This document shows positions 54,267-61,197 of a stretch of DNA of 64,000 bases, one piece after another (within the stretch, counting starts at the first letter, position 1; the number at the start of each line of letters is the position of its first letter). Where the stretch lies: assembly GCA_963691885.1 (NCBI GenBank), contig OY829843.1:992001-1056000 (forward strand), given 5' to 3'. Below the pieces are notes generated by a model that had not been told where the DNA came from, searched no databases, and saw nothing but the letters and a program-made list of their open reading frames with translations. The position numbers and the translations under genes were made by a program. This DNA comes from G963691885 sp963691885. GTDB taxonomy: Bacteria > Pseudomonadota > Alphaproteobacteria > UBA8366 > Aestuariispiraceae.

Positions 54267-55784
54267 ATGGTCATGTTGAATGATCTTCAAACGCTGCCCG
54301 ACGATCCCGCCGAACTGAAGGGCTTGGTGGGGCTTCTGGCTGGCGAGTTGAAGTCTCGCGATCTTCTGATTGAGAAGCTCAAGCACCAGTTGGCGGGCCA
54401 TAACCGCCACCGTTTCGGGTCCAAGTCCGAGAGCCTGGATCAACTGCACCTGACTTTCGCCGAGGACGAAGCCATTGCCGAAGCTGCGGTGGAACAAACC
54501 GCGGCCGCCGAAGTGGAGCCGAAGCCCAGGCGCAAGCACAATCGCAAGCCGCTGCCCGCCCATCTGCCCCGCCACGACACACATCTGTCTGCGGGCGAGA
54601 GTTGCGGAGAATGCGGTGGCGAACTCAAGCCCCTGTGCGAGGATGTCACGGAAGAGCTGGAATACATCCCGGGGCGTTTTGTGGTGAACCGCATCGTGCG
54701 TCCCCGTCTGGCGTGTAGCTGCTGCGAGGCCATCGTCCAGGCTCCCTTACCGTCGCGGCCGATCGAGAAGGGCCGCCCCGGTCCGGGACTGCTGGCCCAT
54801 GTTCTGGTCTCGAAGTATGCCGACCATCTGCCGCTGTACCGCCAAAGCCAGATCTTTGCACGCGACGGCATTGATCTTGAACGTTCGACGTTGGCGGATT
54901 GGGTTGGCCGATCGACGGCACTTCTCGAACCCTTGGCCGAGGCCATTGGTCGTCATGTGCGGGCGGGTCCGGCGCTGTTCGCGGATGACACCCCTGTGAA
55001 GATGCAGGCCCCCGGTTCGAAGCAAACCAAAACCGCGCGGGTGTGGGCCTATGTGCGCGACGAAAGGCCATGGGCGGGTGGAGCGCCGCCCGGGGTCTGG
55101 TATCGGTTCACCGTCGATCGCAAGGGCGACCATCCCGTCCGGCATCTGTCAGATTATCAAGGCTGGATCCATGCCGACGGCTACGCCGGGTTCAACGGGT
55201 TGTTCTCATCCGACACGGCCAAGGAGATGGCCTGTGTGGCGCATGTGCGGCGCAAGTTCGTCGATGTCCATCAAGCTCAGGGCGGAGCCATCGCCGAGGA
55301 GGCGATCAAGCGCATCGCCGCGCTGTATGCCGTGGAGGAACAGGCGCGTGGCCGATTGCCCGAAGAACGGGTGGCGCTGCGGCGCGAGTACGCTACACCT
55401 ATGTTCGATGATCTGGTGACATGGCTGGATACCCAGTTGACGAAGATATCCGGCAAGTCACCGCTTGCTGGCGCGATCCGCTACGCCCTGAACCGGTTGC
55501 CGAAGGCGCGGGCCTACCTGGGCCACGGCGTTCTGGAATTGGACAACAACGCCGTCGAGCGGGCTATGAAGCCGGTGGCGCTCGGGCGCAAGAATTGGCT
55601 GTTCGCCGGTTCCGAGGGTGGTGGCAAGGCCATGGCCATCGCGTTCACCCTGATCGAAACCGCCAAGCTCAATGACGTTGACCCGCAAGCCTGGCTCACC
55701 TGGGTGCTGGACCGCATCGCCGATCACAAAATCAACCGCATCGACGAACTGCTCCCCTGGAACTTCCCCGCTCAAGCCGCCTGA
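54267..55784 (+). CDS. tnpC: IS66 transposase TnpC
   Basis: 505 residues from MVMLNDLQTLP at 54267. An N-terminal coiled-coil (LVGLLAGELKSRDLLIEKLKH) precedes a zinc-finger-like stretch with CGECGGEL and CSCCEAIVQ, then the DDE domain: Asp in ALFADDTPVKMQ, Asp in WIHADGYAGFNG, and Glu in HGVLELDNNAVERAMKP. A typical full-length catalytic IS66 transposase, so the element should be active. Confidence 0.94.
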   Translation: MVMLNDLQTLPDDPAELKGLVGLLAGELKSRDLLIEKLKHQLAGHNRHRFGSKSESLDQLHLTFAEDEAIAEAAVEQTAAAEVEPKPRRKHNRKPLPAHLPRHDTHLSAGESCGECGGELKPLCEDVTEELEYIPGRFVVNRIVRPRLACSCCEAIVQAPLPSRPIEKGRPGPGLLAHVLVSKYADHLPLYRQSQIFARDGIDLERSTLADWVGRSTALLEPLAEAIGRHVRAGPALFADDTPVKMQAPGSKQTKTARVWAYVRDERPWAGGAPPGVWYRFTVDRKGDHPVRHLSDYQGWIHADGYAGFNGLFSSDTAKEMACVAHVRRKFVDVHQAQGGAIAEEAIKRIAALYAVEEQARGRLPEERVALRREYATPMFDDLVTWLDTQLTKISGKSPLAGAIRYALNRLPKARAYLGHGVLELDNNAVERAMKPVALGRKNWLFAGSEGGGKAMAIAFTLIETAKLNDVDPQAWLTWVLDRIADHKINRIDELLPWNFPAQAA

Positions 55785-55827
55785 CTAACCGCGCGAAATA
55801 TCAAGAGCCGGTTCACCGGACGGACAC

Positions 55828-56052
55828 GCTGAAACCTTGCACGACATCGGTGCATGGTTCCTGTTCCTGCCACCCTATTCGCCAGACCTGAACCCAATCG
55901 AACAAGCCTTCTCAAAATTAAAAGCCCATCTCAGAAAGGCCGAGGCCAGAACATTCGATGACCTTACAAACGCAACAGGGTCAATATGCGATCTCTTCAC
56001 CGAAACGGAGTGCTGGAACTTCTTCGCAGGCGCTAACTATGCGTACGATTAA
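55828..56052 (+). pseudogene. IS630 transposase catalytic part, 3' fragment (copy 2)
   Basis: The remainder of ORF B after the IS66 insertion, from the duplicated GCTGAAAC through SPDLNPIEQAFSKLKAHLRK to the TAA. It contains the Glu of the DDE triad only. Confidence 0.85.
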
Positions 56053-56065
56053 ATGAAAACAACTC

Positions 56066-56135
56066 TAATGTCGTGGTGATCGAACAACCAAGTTGCCGAA
56101 CTTAAGTACAACACATGTGTGAGATGAGGAGCCAA
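56066..56135 (-). pseudogene. BLUF photoreceptor protein, 5' part (cut by IS630)
   Basis: From TTG at 56135 (AGGTGAA eight bases upstream on the minus strand) the frame reads LTHVLYLSSATWLFDHHDI and enters the IS at the TA. LYLSSA is the first BLUF strand with the flavin-contacting Tyr. Deleting the IS gives DHHDI-SAVLDVSRRNN without a frame break, so this is the lost N-terminus of the gene at 52215-52590. The exact start codon is uncertain (TTG chosen). Confidence 0.72.
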
Positions 56136-56320
56136 ACTGCGTTCACCTAATTCTAAAAACTAGAGAGTTTTAGACGTTATATCTTGAGTTGTTTCCAAAC
56201 GAATTGACCAATTGTACTACATCGACACGATATGAGCCCGGGCCCAAGCCAACCAAATGAGAACGGCTTATATGCAAATTGTATCTTGCCAGTCAAGGTA
56301 ATGGTGTTCAACGTCAAGCT

Positions 56321-56602
56321 TCACCAAGACCTCATCAAGATGCTACTTCCAATTTGAATAATTGGGTGATGACCGGACCCGTTCGCGCCGGATCTCAGAC
56401 GCGAACGTAGGTCGAATGCGGTTCCACCAATAACGGACCGTTTTTGTGACTGACGTCGATGCCCCGTTCCCCGTTCATGCAACAGGTCTTCGACGTTGCA
56501 GAGAGAGATCGGAAACCGAGCATACAACATCACAGCCGGGCGGATAATCTCGGGGGAAACTTTAAAGTAGCTGAAAAGTTTTGATTTTGCCTCTGCCAAC
56601 AA
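56321..56602 (-). pseudogene. IS6-family transposase remnant
   Basis: The frame starts KLFSYFKVSPEIIRPAVMLY and RFPISLCNVEDLLHERG, the conserved N-terminus of IS6/IS26-type transposases. After that, a seven-base duplication and an extra base break the frame; the shifted frames still show IDVSH and YWWNRIRPTFASEIRRERV. About one third of the gene remains. It has no terminal repeats that I can recognise. Confidence 0.7.
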
Positions 56603-56656
56603 CAGGCGTCGCGCAAATCGACCTCAAGCCGCTTTATTCTGACAACGTCATCGGCA

Positions 56657-57604
56657 CTACCTCGCGATCCAATCCGCGATCATTTCAGCGAATTCTCCAC
56701 TTTTGTCCTGATAGCAAAAATGACCGCAATTCTCAAAAATGTGCACCGCGCTGTCAGGCAACTTACTGTGCAGCAGATGGGCGTTATCGACCCCTAGGAA
56801 AGCGTCTTCATCCGCCCAGAATATCTGTACCGGAACATTGAGGCTGGCAATATTCTCAGTTAGCTCTTTGCACCCTTCCGGGTAGGATTTAAAATAGGTT
56901 GTAATTTGTCCGAGCCGCCCTGAATAGGATGCGACATAATCTTCGACCTCGGCCTTCTTCGGCCTGTAGTGCAGATACCCAAGCTGAAATGCGCCTGCAA
57001 TAAACGTCTTGGCCCCGTTCACTCGGACCACTGTCCGCCAAACACCGGAACCAACGATTTTTCTGATCAAGCTGCAATCAGCCGATGGCAGAATGCCCGG
57101 GCCGTCACCGATCAAAAGGCTCTTAGCTTTGTGGTCACGGGTCATGACGTAGTGCATGGCCACCGGCATTGCTACATCGGGCGCCACTATGTGCACGTCC
57201 GAAAGGTCCATTTTTTCGATGAACTTCTCCAGAAACGCGCTTTGCGCGGCAAAGCTCATGTAATCGTTGCCACCCTCGCTTCGCCCAAAACCCGGCAGAT
57301 CGACGGCGATCAGGTCAGCTTCGCCTTCTAGTTGTGCCCAAACGGCGTCATAGCACAAAATGCTTTGCGGAAGCGGACTAAGGAACAAGACAGTTGGAGC
57401 GCCAGAATGCCTTTTAGCATCAACCCGAATGTCCAAACCGTCAAACCGCATGTACCCGGGATTCATGGCAAACTGTGCCATCTCGTGATTGATTCTAAAC
57501 GGATTCGCCGAACGCATCTGCCGGATTCTGTAAAATTCAGGGGTGATGAGCATCAGGCCTATGGCGCTCATTTGTGCGATGAAACCCAGGGGGTCTTTCG
57601 GCAT
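56657..57604 (-). CDS. Alpha/beta hydrolase with an Asp at the nucleophile position
   Basis: 315 residues. Alpha/beta-hydrolase fold: oxyanion region VLFLSPLPQS, AVDLPGFGRSEGG, the nucleophile elbow in HIVAPDVAMPVAMHY, acid residue in IFWADEDAF and the catalytic His in FENCGHFCYQDKSGEFAE. The elbow has Asp (PDVAM) rather than Ser, as in haloalkane/fluoroacetate dehalogenases and epoxide hydrolases, although the usual DWGG context is absent. Substrate unknown. It is divergent from a TetR regulator with an inverted repeat between them, so probably induced by its substrate or a related compound. Confidence 0.8.
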   Translation of the reverse strand: MPKDPLGFIAQMSAIGLMLITPEFYRIRQMRSANPFRINHEMAQFAMNPGYMRFDGLDIRVDAKRHSGAPTVLFLSPLPQSILCYDAVWAQLEGEADLIAVDLPGFGRSEGGNDYMSFAAQSAFLEKFIEKMDLSDVHIVAPDVAMPVAMHYVMTRDHKAKSLLIGDGPGILPSADCSLIRKIVGSGVWRTVVRVNGAKTFIAGAFQLGYLHYRPKKAEVEDYVASYSGRLGQITTYFKSYPEGCKELTENIASLNVPVQIFWADEDAFLGVDNAHLLHSKLPDSAVHIFENCGHFCYQDKSGEFAEMIADWIAR

Positions 57605-57646
57605 TTTCGGCTTTCTCCATAATTGACTGGCGATGGTAGGGTTTTT

Positions 57647-57704
57647 TTCGTACCTTAGAGTTTGAAAATGCGCTTGTCAATGTTTAAATACTTAAAGGTA
57701 CGAA
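57647..57704. promoter_or_regulatory. Inverted repeat between hydrolase and TetR genes, candidate operator
   Basis: TTCGTACCTT at 57647-57656 and its exact complement AAGGTACGAA at 57695-57704 are 38 bases apart in the divergent intergenic region. The second arm touches the TetR start. The arms may be two operator half-site pairs or separate sites for a TetR dimer; the spacing is larger than for a single palindromic site. Confidence 0.5.
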
Positions 57705-57705
57705 A

Positions 57706-58338
57706 TTGAAAAAAGTTGCCAAAGCTCGCGGTCGGCCCAAAGCGCTAGACCGCGATCGGGTTCTGGAATGCGCTATGATGCAGTATTGGGTCATTGGGCC
57801 GGCAGATGTCTCGATCAACGACATCTCCAAAAAGCTTGGGGTTTCTAAGCCCGGAATTTATCGGGAATTCGGCAGCGATGACGGCCTGAAGGTCGCGGCG
57901 TTACAGGCCTATCAAGCATTGGCCATTGAGCCATTCCTAACATTGTTCAAGCCGGAGCAACCGCTGTCCAAGACGTTAGAGGATATCGTTGCGTTCCTGA
58001 TGCAGGACAGGGATAAAGTGGGCATCCCCACCGGCTGTCTCTTCGTCACAATGCGCGCACAAAGGAACCGGCTGGGCCCTGATACTCAAGAGCTTTTGGA
58101 TAAGTATCGTGAGCAATTTCTTACGAGAATTGGGAACTGGGTACACACGACCAAGCAGGCAGGAATATTTCGACGGAACGTGCCGACAAAAACTGCGGCG
58201 CACCAAATTGATGCACTCCATGCTGGTGCGATGAGGATGCAAAAGGAAAGTGCACCTGCCAAGGAAATCGAAGAATTCCTTAGGTTCGGGTTGGCGTATA
58301 TTTCCGGGGAGACCTCGACCGGATTTTGTGAGCGTTGA
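57706..58338 (+). CDS. TetR family transcriptional regulator
   Basis: 210 residues, starting at TTG. The DNA-binding N-terminus is ARGRPKALDRDRVLECAM with the HTH VSINDISKKLGVSKPGIYRE, ending in FGSDDGLKVAALQAY. The ligand-binding half (LMQDRDKVGIPTGCLFVTMRAQ) is of the AcrR/TetR_C type. It is divergent from the alpha/beta hydrolase and probably represses it. It ends TGA. Confidence 0.87.
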   Translation: MKKVAKARGRPKALDRDRVLECAMMQYWVIGPADVSINDISKKLGVSKPGIYREFGSDDGLKVAALQAYQALAIEPFLTLFKPEQPLSKTLEDIVAFLMQDRDKVGIPTGCLFVTMRAQRNRLGPDTQELLDKYREQFLTRIGNWVHTTKQAGIFRRNVPTKTAAHQIDALHAGAMRMQKESAPAKEIEEFLRFGLAYISGETSTGFCER

Positions 58339-58920
58339 TCGGAGTTGTTCCATGTGGAGGGCTGCCGATTTGCAAGAAAAAATGGCGTTAGATAATCTAT
58401 GCGGATTGCAGTCATGTGTCCGGCCTGTTTTTGCGAAGGTTTTGACCGCTGGCCTTGATGAAGTCCGCACACCGGGCCGCCAACCCGCGAAAGATATTCT
58501 CCGGGTGCCTGTCCATGCGCGCCGATACCGACGGCATGACAGAAACATCCGACAACGCCCTAACCGACTTCGGGCGAATTTCAAGTCAAGCGATCGTAGA
58601 TTCCATCCGTAATTAGAACGAAATATCGAGCGTTTCCACTGACGGTACCGATACCAAGTGTGGAAAACGTGCAGACCAATGAAGGGACCCAGAACTCAAG
58701 GTTCTTGAATCAAGAGCGTGGCTTGGACTTGGTCATCTGAGCAAAGCAGAACCATCAGCTATGTGAGCAATAAGAACGTTTGCCAGCACGTCAATGCTTC
58801 GGCAGTCCTATGTAATCCTGAGTGAAATCAAGTACAACAGAGCCGAAATCAGGACGCCTGTTGCCATGCTAGCCAAGAAGACGATGACGCCAGTTCTGCC
58901 CCCCGGTGACGTCACCAGGC
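58339..58920. other. Gene-free stretch before the decayed CHAT gene
   Basis: About 580 bases without a reading frame I can support. The region from 58600 on could hold the lost 5' part of the TPR-CHAT pseudogene, since its TPR region starts abruptly at 58921, but I see no clear homology there. Confidence 0.5.
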
Positions 58921-60870
58921 TTGGCGGAAGCGGACAAGAGCATAGCACTGTCGCTGCTGGCGCTTAACAGCCCGGAATAGGCGCTCGCTGTACTGGACGA
59001 GATGTGGGACTATCCGAAGACTGAGCCGGCGATCTGGAACAACATCCTGAAGAACTCCGTGGACCGAGGCGTAATCCTGCGGGAAGCCGAGGATGTGTCA
59101 CAGGCGCGCTAGGTGTTTGAAAATGCCGCAACAGATCTTGCTGACAAATTCGGAGCGGACAGTTACCCAGCAAGGGAGGCAAGGCTGCTAGCCCAGTTGA
59201 TGGATGAAAGCGTGTCTGTGACCGACCAGGACCTGCGTGCCACCCTGACATTGTGGCAACAATCTCAGGCCAGCAACGCCATTGGTGAGACGGGGGCCAC
59301 CAGCCGTTTGCAGTAGATCGCCGAGACCCTGCGATTCGGGCTGTTGCAGAGAGCCTTGCGTAAGCTGGCCCCCGATGAGAACTTCATACAATAGGTCTGA
59401 CAGAGCTAGGACCTGCAACGCAAGGTGACGGTGGTGCGCAACCAGATTGATGTCAGGCAGTGCTATGATGGTGTCTCCGATGAGACCCTGGACGCCCTGC
59501 GAAAGCAGATCACCGACACGGAACAAGCTGTCCGGCAACTGACCGACGGGTTTCGTACCAGTATCCCAGGCTATGACGCCATTACCAGAGGCGGGATCTT
59601 CCGTCTTCAGAACCTGACCGATGTCCTAAACCCTGGTGAAGCGGTTGCCTTCACCACCGTGGGCAGGAAGGAGATTTTTGTCTGGGTGATTGCTGCAGAC
59701 GACACCGTCTCAGGTCACAGCCTGGACCGGAACGCAGCGAATTGGCGTCGAGAGGTTGGCCGGGTCCGCAGATGTATTGATCCCGGTGACGGGATCCTGA
59801 CCCGTCTGAAACGGTTTAACAGCCGCGGCGCCCACAGGATCTATGACGACCTGCTGGACGAGCACAGCGGGATCGTGCAGGCCTGCAATCAACTGATCTT
59901 TGTCACCGACAATACGCTGGCCAACCTGCCCCTCTCCATTACACGCATCCAACCGGTTGCTAATATACCGGAGACAGACCTGATGTTTGCCGGGTTCTGG
60001 GACCTGCCCTGGTTGATCAGGAGCCATTAGGTGAACGAGGCACCCTCTGCTGCTACCCTGGCCCTGTTGAGGTCAGGCTCAACGGCCAGGGAGCGGCAAC
60101 TGGCCTTACTGGGGTTCGGCGATCCTGTGTTTGACTCGTCACAGCCTAAGGCAACCACAGTGGCAGCAGCACACGGAGAAATTACCTTCCGGGCCATCGG
60201 AGGCATCCGAGAACTTTCCTCTGCCGAACTCGCTGACCTGCCGCGTCTTCCTAACACAGCAGACGAGATCGAGGACATTGCGGCGGTTGTCAGTGCAGAC
60301 CCGGACCTGGACATCTTTCTGGGCGAACGGGCCAGTAAGGCAGAGATCAGGCGCCGGAATGCCAGTGGTGACCTGTGGGCCTACAATTTGATCTCCTTTG
60401 CCAACCACTGGTTTGTACCAGACGACATGGACGAGTTGCAAAGTCCTGCGCTTGCACTGAGTGCCCCGACACAAACCCCTGCCGGTGAGTGAGATGACGG
60501 GTTGCTGGCCGCCGAGGAAATCATAGAACTGGAGCTTGATGCGGACTGGACTTTGCTGTCAGCCTGCAACACGGGCTGGTCGCAGGCCTCGTCCAACGAG
60601 GCGTTCCCGGGTCTGGGCCAGGTCTTCTTCTATGCCGGGGCTCGTTCCCTGCTGTTGTTCAACTGGCCGATCCTGAGTGCATCGACACGCGACCTCATGG
60701 TGTCTGTAGTCAAAAATGCAGATGGCAGCATGTCCAGGGCCCAAGGATTGAGGTAGGCCTCACTGGAGATCACGGACAGTGGCATCCATGACCTGGACGG
60801 ACTGACTTTCAGCTGCACCCACCCGCTGTTCTGGGCGCCATTCACGCTGGTCGGTGACGGCGGGGGCGCA
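58921..60870 (+). pseudogene. Decayed TPR-CHAT gene, 5' truncated, nine in-frame stops
   Basis: A single frame, never shifted, reads like TPR-CHAT paralogue 2 from mid-TPR (LLALNSPE, ALAVLDEMWDYPKTEPAIWN) to the terminal THPLFWAPFTLVGDGGG. It carries in-frame stops at 58978, 59110, 59314, 59392, 59407, 60028 and 60754 (all TAG) and 59398 and 60490 (TGA). The CHAT His motif reads SFANHWFVPDD instead of SFATHGLVPGD, so its neighbours are changed. The Cys motif LLSACNTGWSQ is still intact. The 5' third, with the signal peptide, is missing. Most TAGs stand where the paralogue has Gln, Arg or Leu, consistent with C-to-T or T-to-A changes. It is convergent with the intact paralogue at the window end. 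Confidence 0.82.
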
Positions 60871-61197
60871 AAGGCGCAACAGACTGCAACGGCAGCAAAC
60901 CATACCGTGCATCAACGCAGCTGTACGAAATTATCCGGTATCATACTGCAGATCGGTATGGTTTCTGATCATGCTCCCAATTGCAGGGACTGGAACCGGT
61001 CAGGCGCCGACTTTAATAACTGCCTTATCCATTCGGGGTCTGCGCCGCGTATTTCCGTTTCAGGAAATAATTGCGCAACGGGTACAGAGTGGCAGTGTCG
61101 CTGACACTTCTTTAAAATCCTCACTTCCGTGAAAACATCTGCCGCGCTACAGCAACACGCTCCAACCAATAACCAATACTCCGGAACATCATCTCCC

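Larger units (their letters stand above)
53413..55827 (+). mobile_element. IS66-family insertion sequence
   Basis: 2,415 bases with terminal inverted repeats GTGTCCGTCCGGTGAACC at the left and its exact complement GGTTCACCGGACGGACAC at the right. The target duplication is GCTGAAAC at 53405-53412 and 55828-55835, the 8-base length characteristic of IS66. It carries tnpA, tnpB and tnpC. Removal of the element and one repeat restores the IS630 copy-1 sequence exactly. Confidence 0.95.
52589..56067 (+). mobile_element. IS630-family insertion sequence, copy 2, split by an IS66 element
   Basis: Same sequence as copy 1 (15956-17011), with TA at 52589-52590 and 56066-56067. The transposase ORF B is interrupted at 53412 by an IS66 element flanked by 8-base duplications. 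The insertion lies inside a BLUF gene. Near identity to copy 1 dates both IS630 insertions as recent, and the IS66 came later still. Confidence 0.93.

Noticed and set aside
54210..54584. Minus-strand ORFs inside IS66 tnpC and others
   Set aside because: They are shadows of the long plus-strand transposase frame, with no ribosome sites or domains.
58250..58612. 120-codon plus-strand ORF overlapping the TetR 3' end
   Set aside because: Arg- and Pro-rich composition typical of antisense or out-of-frame reading, no motif and overlap with a real gene.
9797..60870. Genome-wide reassignment of TAG to a sense codon, suggested by many genes with in-frame TAG
   Set aside because: Intact genes here end naturally in TAG (for example those ending at 9789, 25190, 25541, 32050, 32803 and the minus-strand gene ending at 17497). 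TGA and TAA stops also occur inside broken genes, so point decay or local readthrough fits better.
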